Notes under the pieces: model-generated
Database searches by the model: none
What the model was told of the DNA's origin: nothing
Seen by the model: only the letters and a program-made list of their open reading frames with translations
Position numbers and translations under genes: made by a program
Shown here: positions 54,909-64,000 of the stretch, piece after piece
Layout of the letters: every line of letters begins with the position of its first letter
Numbering within the stretch: the first letter of the stretch is position 1
Assembly: GCA_910575585.1 (NCBI GenBank)
Contig: CAJTGF010000010.1
Coordinates: forward strand, 1 to 64,000
Direction: 5' to 3'
From: Clostridiaceae bacterium
Lineage (GTDB): Bacteria > Bacillota > Clostridia > Lachnospirales > Lachnospiraceae
Length of the DNA stretch: 64,000 nt

Positions 54909-56713
54909 GTAACTGTTCAGCACCCTGTTAAGGGCACATTGATTTTTGGACAAAACAGAGAAAATAAAATTTCTGTTTCGTCATTGCTTTAGTGTAAAAA
55001 GTGGATAACTTTCTAGTATAACTGCCAAGTGCTTTTGGGTTGTGGATTACTGAAACATAATTCCCCAGTTGTATCACAGATAACAGAGTAATTGTGGATT
55101 TTATCCGAGTGTTACCGGCAATTAGCTCTTGTTTTTTACTGTTTATCCACCGTCATTTTGACAGTATATCAAAACGACACGATTCGCTTTTTGGACCATT
55201 TTCCGTTAAAATAGAAGTATCAAATTTAACGGAAGAAGGTGGTCTGAATGCCAGTAAATGTTACACTTGAAATGGTTCAGCAATTGCTTGAACAGAATGC
55301 TTCATTGCTCAGGCAAAATGAAATTCTCACAGCAACTATTGCTGAGTTAAATCAGACCATACAGGAACTGAAGGGACAGCTTAATAAGAACTCCAAAAAC
55401 AGTTCCAAACCACCTTCAAGTGACGGCTATAAAAAACCTGCTCCTAAGAGTCTGCGCAAACCATCCGGAAAAAAGGTCGGTGGACAGGATGGACATCAGG
55501 GGATACATTTAGCGGTAATAACAGCTCCGGATGAAATAGTCAAACATATGCCCTCCGCATGTAAAGGATGCCAGCATTATCAGATATGCAAAGGCACTGC
55601 ATGTATTGCGCAGAAACGCCATGTTATTGACGCGGTTGTTACAGTCAATGTAACGGAGCATCAGGCACTGGAACTTCCAGTCTGTATGCTGCATGGAGAT
55701 ACCCGCACAGGTGCTTTCCCTTCTGACGTAAAAGCAACCGTACAGTATGGTGAAAACCTTCAGGCATTAGCTGTTGCACTAAATACCGTAGGCGCAGTCA
55801 GCATCAAACGTACCCATGAGATTCTTTCCGGAGTATTTAACATTCCGATTGCAACAGGAACGGTCAGCAGCATGGTAAAAAGATGCGCTGACAGTCTGAG
55901 TGAAACAGTAGGTAAGATCAAGGATAAGATGATCGGTTCTGCGCTTGGACATTTCGACGAAACCGGAACCAGAGTGGATAAAAAACTCTGGTGGGTTCAT
56001 GGCGCCTCAAACTGTGAATACACCTATCTTGATATCAGTCCCAAACGTGGAACTGCAGGTATGGAGCAATGCGGCGTTCTTCCGGAATTCAAAGGGATTG
56101 CCATGCATGACTGCTGGGCTTCCTACTGGAATTATCCGGATATTCAGCATGCAGTCTGCTGTGCCCATCTTCTCCGTGAATTAACGGGGATTGATGAAAA
56201 TCATCCGGATCAGAAGTGGGCATCTGCATTTATAGACCTTTTACTGGAAATGAAAAAGGCCAAAGAGAAAGCTGTAGAGAAGGGAAAGGACTCTCTGAGC
56301 TATTATCATTATCATAAGTTCGATAAGAAGTATGATGAACTTATCGAACAGGCCCGAAAGGAAAATCCACTTCCCGAAACCACGGAGAAAAAACGTGGAC
56401 GGAAGAAAAAAGGAAAAATCCTTGCCCTGGCAGAACGCCTTGCGAATTACAAGGCCTCAGTCTGCCTTTTTATCCATAACTTCCATGTCCCGTTTGATAA
56501 CAACCAGGCGGAACGAGATCTGCGGATGATAAAGGTGAAAACCAAAGTATCCGGATGCTTCCGAACTGAGGAAGGTGCCAGAGATTATCTAAAAATCATG
56601 TCCTATGTTGGTACAGCACATAAGCAGGGATACAATGCTTATGAAGCAATCAGAAATGTAATCTCAGGTCATCCTGATTTCATCTTTGAATAAGGGGGGT
56701 TCTGAATAGTTAC
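54909..56713 (+). mobile_element. IS66-family insertion sequence (1805 bp)
   Basis: Left end GTAACTGTTCAGCACCC (54909-54925), right end its complement with two mismatches (56697-56713; GTAACTATTCAGAACCC on the minus strand). Flanked by an exact 8-bp duplication. It carries only the large transposase gene, without the small TnpA/TnpB genes of classical IS66, as in the ISBst12-type subgroup. Intact ends and an exact duplication indicate a recent insertion. Confidence 0.93.
55248..56693 (+). CDS. IS66-family transposase (TnpC type)
   Basis: A 481-aa protein with the N-terminal coiled coil (LLEQNASLLRQNEILTATIA), the QLNKNSKNSSKPPSSDG motif typical of IS66, a zinc-finger-like CKGCQHYQICKG, and the DDE core: GHFDETGTRVDKKLWWVHGA, MHDCWASYW with CCAHLLRELTG, and FDNNQAERDLRMIKVKTKVS near the C-terminus. 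All are intact, so it may be active. AGAAGGTGG precedes the ATG. Confidence 0.95.
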   Translation: MPVNVTLEMVQQLLEQNASLLRQNEILTATIAELNQTIQELKGQLNKNSKNSSKPPSSDGYKKPAPKSLRKPSGKKVGGQDGHQGIHLAVITAPDEIVKHMPSACKGCQHYQICKGTACIAQKRHVIDAVVTVNVTEHQALELPVCMLHGDTRTGAFPSDVKATVQYGENLQALAVALNTVGAVSIKRTHEILSGVFNIPIATGTVSSMVKRCADSLSETVGKIKDKMIGSALGHFDETGTRVDKKLWWVHGASNCEYTYLDISPKRGTAGMEQCGVLPEFKGIAMHDCWASYWNYPDIQHAVCCAHLLRELTGIDENHPDQKWASAFIDLLLEMKKAKEKAVEKGKDSLSYYHYHKFDKKYDELIEQARKENPLPETTEKKRGRKKKGKILALAERLANYKASVCLFIHNFHVPFDNNQAERDLRMIKVKTKVSGCFRTEEGARDYLKIMSYVGTAHKQGYNAYEAIRNVISGHPDFIFE

Positions 56714-56721
56714 GAGTTGAT
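56714..56721. repeat. IS66 target-site duplication, right copy
   Basis: GAGTTGAT, identical to 54901-54908. It falls within the reading frame of the interrupted membrane-protein gene, where it encodes Glu-Leu and the first two bases of Ile. Confidence 0.9.
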
Positions 56722-57721
56722 AAAAGTATTTAGTGAAAATATTTCCAATCCAGAAGTAATAGATAAAATAGTACAGATTCTGGTAAAATGGTATATATAT
56801 TCTTTCTCCATGGTCATTGCAGCATTGTTATTGTTTGGGATATATTTCGCTTGTCATAGAAAAAAGAATGAAGAAGATGTTCTCACATGGGGGCAAACTC
56901 TAATTTTTATGATTGTGTTAATTTTGATACTACAATCACTATTACCACTTTACTCTTTTACAGTGTTAATAGTAATTGCACTTTTTTATATATTGTTTTT
57001 TTCGTCGTTTTTATTGAAAAATGTAATTGGATATGGAATATATCTTTTTGTGGTAATTGTTGAAAGTGTATGTACATCTTCTGGAATAACATTGACTTAT
57101 AGTGACTTTATAGGGCAAGAAAAATATTCAATATTTTTAATTATGATTACATTTTTTGTTATGATACCTTACATATTACCCTTTTTATTAATGGTGATTA
57201 AAAAAATTATTCAAGTTTTCGCCGGGAATAATATAATAGCGTATATTTTTAAACCAATGGAAGCATTAATTAACGTTAATGTGTTGCGTTTTATTATATA
57301 TATGGGATTATTTTTCATAAGTGTTTTAACATATAGTGTAAAGATAGAACAGTTTGATTATTTCTCACTTATTAAAGAATCATTGTTGGAATTTGTGATA
57401 TTAGATACGGTAATATATTCGACTATATCTAATATAAAGAATAATCATAAACAGAAAATGAAAAGATATTATATTCCTTTTAAATATGATTTGGAATTTG
57501 TTTTATCTGCAATTTATATTTACAATTTGAAATATAATGAAATGAAAGCCCGTATTAAATTTTCTGTAAATATAAATGAAAGTCTAAAATGGAAAAAGAA
57601 AAGAAACGTAAGCGGGATAGATAAATTATTAATAGATATTTCTACAAATTATTATAAAATAGAGATTTTGGAACAAAAAATAAAAACAGTATTAAGAATG
57701 ATAATTGATTTAAATGAATGA

Positions 57722-58076
57722 TTGTAGGTATACAAGAGCAAATAATGATTTTTCTTTACACAAAACTTGATAACTTCCGGTTGATAGGGATGTTTGCAAA
57801 ATTGCGATAATCCTTTGCGTGCAAAAATAACGGTAGCTACCTAAAAAACAGGCTATTGTTAAATTTAACATTTCCAAATATCGGAAGTGCGGTAATCCCA
57901 GCTAAGAAAACGATAGCCGCCTATACATGGGTACATCTGCCTTTCTGAAAAGATGTGTTTGTGGTTTGCCAAAAGGAGGATTTCTACTTATAAGTATCGT
58001 TTTGGGTACAGAAAGCTGAACGGGAAGATGGGTTTTAAAAATTAAGAAACACCAAAAAGAGAAAGGAAGAAAATAT
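57722..58076. other. Gap in the AT-rich island
   Basis: No gene is supported. A short stretch near 57984-58044 (STYKYRFGYRKLNGKMGFKN, after AAAGGAGG) has a ribosome-site-like sequence but no start codon, so it may be the end of a lost small gene. The last 20 nt carry the ribosome site of the gene at 58077. Confidence 0.4.
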
Positions 58077-58268
58077 ATGGGACAGAAGATTTATTTTAGT
58101 TTCGTTAATGTGAGGAAGTATTTAAGGGAAAATAAGAAAACAGGAAAAAGGGCGGTTGTGTCTGTCACGAACCGGAATGCCCTGTCAGTTGAGCGTCACA
58201 TGGAGCTGCTCAATCTAAATGATGAAGAATACATCTATTTAGAATGTGTGGAGGACAATTTATTGTAA
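58077..58268 (+). CDS. Unrecognised 63-aa protein
   Basis: GAAAGGAAG precedes the ATG. The product MGQKIYFSFVNVRKYLRENK continues with GKRAVVSVTNRNALSVER and an acidic end. It is soluble, with no membrane helix. The good ribosome site and protein-like composition support a real gene, but no function can be given. Confidence 0.55.
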   Translation: MGQKIYFSFVNVRKYLRENKKTGKRAVVSVTNRNALSVERHMELLNLNDEEYIYLECVEDNLL

Positions 58269-58390
58269 ATATGGGTCAAACATGATTTGGGGATATGTTT
58301 CATGCTGGAAAATGACAGATCAGGCAAATGAACCTGACCTCTAGGTGGTTAGCAATAATCTTTGAGAAGAAATTTCAATTTCCTCAATAA

Positions 58391-58633
58391 TTATGATTTA
58401 CGGTCGTGGAGTGCCTTGTGTGATATGCCGAGTTCAGCCGCCATTTCGCTTTCAGACATTCCAATACTGACCATCTAGCAGATACAGCGTTGTTGCTCTG
58501 GAAGGCTGTTCAGTTCACAGGCGAGTGCTTTTATGGTAGCGAGATTGAGAAGAATATCAGCAGAATCGTTGTGGTCAACCGCCAAACGATATCCATCCTC
58601 AACTACTTGGTCATAGGATACCTCATTGCCCAT
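58391..58633 (-). pseudogene. Small sigma-70 region-4-like protein, amber-interrupted
   Basis: On the minus strand from ATG 58633: MGNEVSYDQVVEDGYRLAVD, then ALACELNSLPEQQRCIC, TAG (58475-58477), then MVSIGMSESEMAAELGISHK and ALHDRKS to TAA. LPEQQRxIxxMVxxGMSExEMAxELGIS is the helix-turn-helix of sigma-70 region 4, so the part after the TAG clearly belongs to the same gene. It has no region 2 and would be a small DNA-binding regulator of the sigma-like type common in Bacillota elements. As written it is truncated before its DNA-binding helix. Confidence 0.68.
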
Positions 58634-59030
58634 TTTGGGCTGAAAGCTATGTTGTTCCTGTTACTGAGGATAATTGTATATTCGCTTATGGAACCCTGAT
58701 TTAAGAGTTTTCCAGCTCATTTTTAATCTGCTCATATTCTTCCTGCGATGTCCCTAAAATATGAAAAATGATCTACTTCTTTTGGTTTCTTATGATACTA
58801 CTCCCATCTTCCAGACATATCCCCCCAAATATTGAATTTTCTGCGGATAAGTATTTTTTATATTCTTCATAAAGCCGCACCAGTGAACAGGCTGTCTAGG
58901 CGCAGAAAAAAGGCATGACGGGCCGAAAAAACTGCAGAAAACAGGAATGCATGGTGATATCCAGCCATTCAGTCCCCTGTGAGCTGTGTCATATACAAAG
59001 TAAAGAAAAAAACATATATCGGATGTTATG
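58634..59030. other. Long non-coding stretch before giant gene 3
   Basis: No gene is supported here. It holds a minus-strand TTATCCGCA copy (58843-58851) in the usual A-rich setting (AAAAAATACTTATCCGCA on that strand), and several A-tracts. A long leader or regulatory region is likely, since it separates the small sigma-like gene from giant gene 3. Confidence 0.5.
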
Positions 59031-59036
59031 ACACAA

Positions 59037-59059
59037 AAATCCCTCTCATCTCCCATACT
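59037..59059 (+). promoter_or_regulatory. Shared promoter-like motif before giant gene 3
   Basis: AAATCC (59037-59042), 9 nt and CCCATACT (59052-59059). The wider match to the site at 43481-43509 is CACAAAAATCCC, 3 variable bases, CATCTCCCATACT. The ATG lies 27 nt downstream with AAGGAGGG between, so transcription starting just after the box would leave a short normal leader. No TTGACA-like -35 lies at the usual distance. Confidence 0.6.
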
Positions 59060-59086
59060 TAAGGAAGAAAACAAGGAGGGAGAGCT

Positions 59087-62000
59087 ATGCGAAAAAAAAG
59101 AAGTGAACACATACGAGCGAAAAGTCCGTCCAGACGTGGGCTTAGCTTCCTGCTCGCAGGCATGATGGCGTTTTCTGCCGTCGCCCCGGGGCTGGGTTCG
59201 TACAGTGCCTATGGCGTGATGCCGGATAAACCGGTGAACAGCGATGGGAGCATCCCCAACGGCAACAAGCCGCAGGACACTATCAATACCGAAGAGGTAT
59301 ATATCAACGATACCCCGATCCGGCTCCAGGTGTCCAAGGTCAAGACTGCCAAAGGGGACCACGAGGGTTTAAGTCCAAAGGCCGTGGAATCTACGCTGGT
59401 GGATACCATCACCTACAAGGTGTCCGGCCGGATCGAAGGCACCGAACATGACCTGATGGATCGGTACGGGAAAGACCAGATCGAACTTGCCTACAGCACC
59501 AGCGGCACCTATTTGGGCTATGGCTGGTTAAAAGGCACGCTGGAGTATCTGTCCCAGAGGAAGAAGCAGAATGTGGACGAGGAGATCGACATCAAGTACA
59601 ACCAGCTCGGGATCTTCGAGGGCTATGCGTATGTCACCAAGACCTTGGAGACCGCTGATGACGTAAACCGCTACGTCGCAGGTGCCACCATGACCCTGTA
59701 TGATGCAGTCGAGATCTTCTATGATCCGTCTGCGGGCTATGACATGGATGACAAATGGACCGGGGTTACCGTAGTCAGGGAACCCGGCTCCAACAACGTC
59801 CAGATGGTCTATGTCAACAAGGGCCATGCCGGGAACCGGATCGAGTACGTCCTCCAGAAAGAGGATAAGACTAAGGTTACGATCGACGGATCCGGTACGG
59901 AGGTAGATGACAACTACAACTACAAGGATGCGATCAACGATGAGGGCGGCGGAGTCTGGATCGCCAAGACCATCCAGCGGGAAGATACCCCGATCCTTTT
60001 TTACAGCTTCGATAACCTGCATGTCACGACGAATGACGAGTACGTGACGAACGGGGCAGAGAACAGGAAAAAGGTTGATGAGGTGTTCGGTTCCCAGCGA
60101 TATAATAAGGAAGATTCCCTTTATGGGTTCGACAAGGAAGGCAATATCATCAATGCTGACCAGTACGACAACCGGGATTTTTCCATCTATGCGTTCGAGG
60201 ACGGCGAGACTAAGCCAGTCTTTGAGTTTACGGGAAGCAATTTCCGCAACATCCATTATTCGCAGAATGACAAGAAATTCCGGTTCTACGATGAAGACCG
60301 GAACGAAGATAAGGAAATGCGGATGTACCATTTGGATGAGGACGGGAACCGTGACGCCATGGTGGATCCCGCCACAGGCATTGCCTACCTGACGGAGCAT
60401 ATCAAGCCGCTGGAAGACGAAGGTTCCCATGACAACATCCACCACCCCAACGATGACTTCATCTCTGACAATGATGTGAAGTTCTTCGTATGGCCGGTGA
60501 ATACATTCTATGACGGGACCGGGAATGCGGATGACAACTCCAAGGGAAGCCATTATTTCCAGAAGATCATCACCACCAGGCCAGCCACCATCGATGCGGA
60601 TACGGAGAATGAATATGTGTTCGGTACGCTGGAGGATGGGAAGTTTGAGAACAGCTTAAACCCCGTACTGGACCAGTACGGCCATCCTATTTATAACCGG
60701 GTATCCAGCGATACTTATGTAAAAGGCCATGACCGTTATGACTATGACGGCGAGGAGTACTTAGGTTACACCTATGAGGACGGGCTGGACGTATGGAATG
60801 AGAACGCCTACGTAATCAATGACCATTACCATCTGTATAATACAGATGAAGATGACCCGTTCAATCAGGAAACACATTATCAGTATACGGATAAGCAACC
60901 TATCAAGGTTACAGTCGATGTGGATAACAATTTCATCGTAAACGGGCATAGCACCGTGCCAGTACCCTCAAGGGAAGGTTATGTTTTTGCTGGATGGCTT
61001 TTAGACCCCGACCAGTTGACTGACCAATGTACGGTCAAGGCATACTGGCGGAACGGGAACAATTCCATGTCACCAGAAGACGAGGCGATGTGGTATTCTT
61101 CCCGTGGGGCGGAAGGGCAGACAAAGACCCTGACCGTCACGTTTGACGCCAACGGCGGCGCATTCCGTGCAGGGCAGGGAGATATCCATTCTACTGATTT
61201 CCCGCTGTACCGCAGGCTCGGTGATGCTTATATCATAAACAACACTTGGCTGACTGGCGAGAACACGCCCAATGACCCGTTTGATATTACCAAGATCGAC
61301 ACGGTCGGCAATACGGCGGCCGGGAAAAACACGATATCAGGCGACGGCCTTACAGCGAATGACGTTTATTCTTCCTCCACCTGGTCCGGCGGGCAGGCTG
61401 ATATGTTAAAGCGCCTTCCCCGATCCCTCTATATCATGGAGGAGTTGGAAGCGCCAGCTGGATACGTGAAGGGGATGCCGGTTCCGATTACAATGAATGA
61501 AAAGGATAACGTGCAGACAGCGGAAATGGTCGATACTACGATCAAGGTTGAGATCATCAAGGCTGACGCAACTGACGATTACTATAAGAAAGTACGCAGG
61601 AACGGCGAGCTGGTGAAGACTGCTGGAGGCGAAGATGTAACAAAGATCGAGCCGAAGGGTGCCTATAGCTATAAGCACGTCAAGGGTGCCACATTATCCA
61701 TGATCGGTGCGGATAACGCCACGAAAAAGGCTTTCAGTGACTGGGTATCCATCACTTCCTGCACGGATTTTGTAAAGAAGAGCAGTGGGGGGACCTGGTA
61801 TATTGAGTTCGACAGCACGAAGCCGCTGTTCCTGGAAGGGATCCCCGCAGGGACCTATACCATCAGCGAGGCCAGGACCCCCGCAGGCTTTGTGACCATG
61901 GCTCCGCAGACCATCACGGTAGGGGAGTATGAAGGCGTGCAGATCTTCAGTATGTCTGATGACCATACCAAGGTGGAGATCGAGAAATACTGGACGGACG

Positions 62001-64000
62001 AGGACGGCACCAGACGGCTGCTCGGCAATGGGGATCGGGCAAAGCTCGGGCTGTATGACGCAGACGGGGAACTGGTGGATTCCTGGTATACCAGCGATGC
62101 AAGCGACTATACCAGTGGCGGTACGCCGAATGAAACAGCCCCGTCTGGGAACCTATTTACCCGCGCATGGAGCGCAGTGACCAGCCTATTCACGGCCAGG
62201 ACCGCCTCGGAGGAGACGGATTACACGGCTTTCACAACCCGTTTCCAGTCCATCTATAATGAAGGGAACACGGACGTAGACCGGATCTCCTGGAATGTCA
62301 GGAGGACGGCGCAGTTAAAGGCTGGCTCTACTGCCGGGAATGAGACCTGGAAGATTTCTGACGGGACGGAAGTCACCGTGACCGGCGGTATCGTACCGGA
62401 AACCGCACCAGAAGGCTTTGCAGCTGCTTACGCAGCAAAGGAAGCCGGAATGGATAGCTTTGAATATACAGATGTACTGTCTGCGGTAAAGGACCAGGCA
62501 GCCACGACCAGCATGGGAGACCAGTACTGGAACGTGGACAACGGCACTGTAATCCACATCTGTGTATCCGTGGATGATGACTCAAGTTCTGCCGGCTACC
62601 AGTCCTATATTGCGGATTACCAGTTCGAGTATAGGAAACTGTCCGGGAAGTATGACGGCGTGGTAACCTACCTGACCGTGGACGGGACCCAAAGGTTTGA
62701 TTATCTGCCTGTGGGGACTTATAAGATCCGGGAGCTGGAAGCCCCTGAGGGCTTCGCAGTTGCGGGAGAAAAGGAAATCCACACAGAGGAAACCGGAGAT
62801 ATCCAGATCTTCGACTTGGAAAACAAGAAGAAAGAAATGAAGATTGCCAAGTACATGGCGGATGGGGAAGGGAGATACTTCGCCGGGTATTATGACAATG
62901 AGATCCATTATACCAGCGACCGGGCAAAAGCCGTGGTTATCGCTGGAGTAACCATGAACCTGTACCGGAGCGATGCACAGATCACAGCTCCGCAGGACGC
63001 TTTTAAAGATGGAAAAATCCCGGCTGGGGCGGTGCTTGTGGACAGCTGGGTGACCGGCAGTGACGGGACTTACACCCAGTACGAGTATGAGCGGGAACTG
63101 ATCACCAAAGAAATGGTAGGACAGTTAAAACCACATACGGTTAAGGATGTAAGGAGCGGATGGTACTACCTCGTGGAGCCGGAGAGCATGAACTATATGC
63201 TGGATGCGGCGCCTGTGGAGTTTTCTGTCACGGATGAGACCATGGACACAGAGCTTGCCTCCTACGCAATGGTTAACCGTACAGCCCCGCTGGCTGTACG
63301 GATCCATAAGACTGACCAGAATGGGACGGCTCTTGCCAATGCCGTGTTCGAACTTACCAACAAGGATACCGGTGCAGTCATCGGCACCCTGGTCACGGAC
63401 GAGAACGGTGATGCGGCCATGAATGTTGCGGATACAGGCAGGTTCGGCCAGGACGGCAGGCTTGTGCCATATACCTTCATTTTAAAAGAAATATCAGCAC
63501 CGTCCGGGTATATGCTCAACGCCGAGCAGCATGAGTTCACCTTGTCAGAGCACAGCGACGGATATACCTGCAGTATGTTCAACAATACGGATGACAGTAT
63601 CCGGGGAGGCGTCCTGTACGTCAAGGATGAGCCGTCCCAGATATCCATCTCCAAGCAGGACCTGTATTCCGGCGATATCGTCGAAGGCACCGTGCTGGAG
63701 GTCACCAAAGCGGAATATACAGACGGCAAATGGCAGTCTGACGGGAACAAGAAGAGCGAGTGGACCTGGACCGTGGACGGGAGCAGGGATGAGTTTGGGC
63801 TGCGCGGTATAACGCCGGACACCACTTATGTCCTGCATGAGGCTTCCGTGCCAAGCGGATATACAAAGCAGGGTAACGTGTTCTTCCATATTAACCAGAA
63901 CGGGCTTGGGATTGACAAGATCTGGACAGACCCGGAAGAGATCCGGTTTGTTTCCTTTGATACGGATGCAGCCGGGGAAGTAGAAGCGATGCACACCAGC
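59087..64000 (+). CDS. Giant secreted protein 3 with SpaA-like domains (3' end outside window)
   Basis: ACAAGGAGGGAGAG precedes the ATG, and the frame stays open for 1638 codons to the window edge. A basic start (MRKKRSEHIRAKSPSRRG) and a hydrophobic core (LSFLLAGMMAFSAVAPG) form the signal peptide. The first about 600 residues are acidic and unfamiliar. An InlB-like FDANGG segment and PSREGYVFAGWLLD follow. From about 780 several SpaA/prealbumin-like domains appear, each closing with a motif such as YIMEELEAPAGY, YTISEARTPAGF, YKIRELEAPEGF, FILKEISAPSGY or YVLHEASVPSGY. Such domains often form isopeptide bonds and build pilins and collagen-type adhesins. The anchor would be beyond the window. 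A role in attachment is likely but inferred. Confidence 0.88.
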   Translation, partial: MRKKRSEHIRAKSPSRRGLSFLLAGMMAFSAVAPGLGSYSAYGVMPDKPVNSDGSIPNGNKPQDTINTEEVYINDTPIRLQVSKVKTAKGDHEGLSPKAVESTLVDTITYKVSGRIEGTEHDLMDRYGKDQIELAYSTSGTYLGYGWLKGTLEYLSQRKKQNVDEEIDIKYNQLGIFEGYAYVTKTLETADDVNRYVAGATMTLYDAVEIFYDPSAGYDMDDKWTGVTVVREPGSNNVQMVYVNKGHAGNRIEYVLQKEDKTKVTIDGSGTEVDDNYNYKDAINDEGGGVWIAKTIQREDTPILFYSFDNLHVTTNDEYVTNGAENRKKVDEVFGSQRYNKEDSLYGFDKEGNIINADQYDNRDFSIYAFEDGETKPVFEFTGSNFRNIHYSQNDKKFRFYDEDRNEDKEMRMYHLDEDGNRDAMVDPATGIAYLTEHIKPLEDEGSHDNIHHPNDDFISDNDVKFFVWPVNTFYDGTGNADDNSKGSHYFQKIITTRPATIDADTENEYVFGTLEDGKFENSLNPVLDQYGHPIYNRVSSDTYVKGHDRYDYDGEEYLGYTYEDGLDVWNENAYVINDHYHLYNTDEDDPFNQETHYQYTDKQPIKVTVDVDNNFIVNGHSTVPVPSREGYVFAGWLLDPDQLTDQCTVKAYWRNGNNSMSPEDEAMWYSSRGAEGQTKTLTVTFDANGGAFRAGQGDIHSTDFPLYRRLGDAYIINNTWLTGENTPNDPFDITKIDTVGNTAAGKNTISGDGLTANDVYSSSTWSGGQADMLKRLPRSLYIMEELEAPAGYVKGMPVPITMNEKDNVQTAEMVDTTIKVEIIKADATDDYYKKVRRNGELVKTAGGEDVTKIEPKGAYSYKHVKGATLSMIGADNATKKAFSDWVSITSCTDFVKKSSGGTWYIEFDSTKPLFLEGIPAGTYTISEARTPAGFVTMAPQTITVGEYEGVQIFSMSDDHTKVEIEKYWTDEDGTRRLLGNGDRAKLGLYDADGELVDSWYTSDASDYTSGGTPNETAPSGNLFTRAWSAVTSLFTARTASEETDYTAFTTRFQSIYNEGNTDVDRISWNVRRTAQLKAGSTAGNETWKISDGTEVTVTGGIVPETAPEGFAAAYAAKEAGMDSFEYTDVLSAVKDQAATTSMGDQYWNVDNGTVIHICVSVDDDSSSAGYQSYIADYQFEYRKLSGKYDGVVTYLTVDGTQRFDYLPVGTYKIRELEAPEGFAVAGEKEIHTEETGDIQIFDLENKKKEMKIAKYMADGEGRYFAGYYDNEIHYTSDRAKAVVIAGVTMNLYRSDAQITAPQDAFKDGKIPAGAVLVDSWVTGSDGTYTQYEYERELITKEMVGQLKPHTVKDVRSGWYYLVEPESMNYMLDAAPVEFSVTDETMDTELASYAMVNRTAPLAVRIHKTDQNGTALANAVFELTNKDTGAVIGTLVTDENGDAAMNVADTGRFGQDGRLVPYTFILKEISAPSGYMLNAEQHEFTLSEHSDGYTCSMFNNTDDSIRGGVLYVKDEPSQISISKQDLYSGDIVEGTVLEVTKAEYTDGKWQSDGNKKSEWTWTVDGSRDEFGLRGITPDTTYVLHEASVPSGYTKQGNVFFHINQNGLGIDKIWTDPEEIRFVSFDTDAAGEVEAMHTS

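Larger units (their letters stand above)
54760..57721 (+). pseudogene. Multi-pass membrane protein gene interrupted by IS66
   Basis: GAAAGAGG precedes ATG 54760. The first 49 codons (one helix, KLVMLVLATFSGLLLSFVSI) run up to the IS66 end, where TAA is created by the inverted repeat. After the IS, from 56714, the same frame continues as ELIKVFSENISNPEVIDKIV and 330 more codons to TGA 57719. Removing the IS and one target copy gives one uninterrupted protein of about 384 aa with roughly seven hydrophobic helices and a basic C-terminal domain. No family was recognised. The gene is AT-rich compared with the rest of the element. Confidence 0.82.

Noticed and set aside
55125-55160. TTTATCCACC in the IS66 left end as a replication-origin DnaA box
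   Set aside because: It lies inside a recently inserted IS and stands alone, so it says nothing about an origin of the element.
60075-60392. Open frames in other phases inside giant gene 3
   Set aside because: The frame from 59087 is continuous, has a good ribosome site, signal peptide and SpaA-like motifs; the alternatives are shadows.

Overview
The window looks like part of a large mobile element (conjugative plasmid, ICE or phage-plasmid) from a Gram-positive gut bacterium, most likely a Lachnospiraceae-like Bacillota. The grounds are strong AGGAGG ribosome sites, long GC-rich genes for secreted and wall-active proteins, a MobV-type relaxase, and insertion sequences of types common in Clostridia. 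No rRNA, tRNA or CRISPR array was seen, and the host assignment is an inference. Most genes are GC-rich. Two AT-rich islands (about 20.0-23.6 kb and 54.6-58.8 kb) hold insertion sequences, remnants and probably newer cargo.

Layout. 1-2.7 kb: the C-terminal part of an IscB-like RuvC/HNH nuclease, then decayed transposase and unknown remnants. 2.7-5.7 kb: a small membrane protein, a lipoprotein, a SecY paralogue and a SecE, the last three joined by ATGA overlaps. 5.7-7.2 kb: an unrecognised convergent gene. 7.5-19.5 kb: a transfer-like block with an 1859-aa single-pass membrane protein, a secreted two-domain wall hydrolase, a membrane-anchored secreted protein, a relaxase-like protein without its catalytic histidines, and an intact MobV-like relaxase. 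19.7-26.3 kb: a small Smr protein, an IS630 scrap, an FRG-domain protein, an IS1634-family element, and a UvrD-like helicase with a small partner. 26.9-36.9 kb: a double-OB SSB with Cys pairs, an unknown 674-aa protein, an element-encoded sigma-70-family factor, a frameshifted RecD2-like helicase, a broken AAA+ ATPase, a ParA-like protein and small unknowns. 37-54 kb: two giant secreted proteins (2086 and 3487 aa). 54.6-58.7 kb: an IS66-family element sitting inside a membrane-protein gene with a perfect 8-bp target duplication, and a broken small sigma-like gene. 59.1 kb to the edge: a third giant secreted protein with SpaA-like domains, open at the window end.

How the parts may work together (inference): the element carries its own Sec channel subunits, its own sigma factor and three giant surface proteins. 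Several intergenic regions share a non-standard promoter-like motif (AAATCC, 8-9 nt, CCCATACT) and a separate 9-mer, TTATCCGCA, that resembles a DnaA box. A working model is a dedicated expression and export circuit for element-encoded surface proteins that aid transfer or host adhesion. The RecD2-like, AAA+, small sigma-like and membrane genes are all broken, so this copy of the element shows decay.
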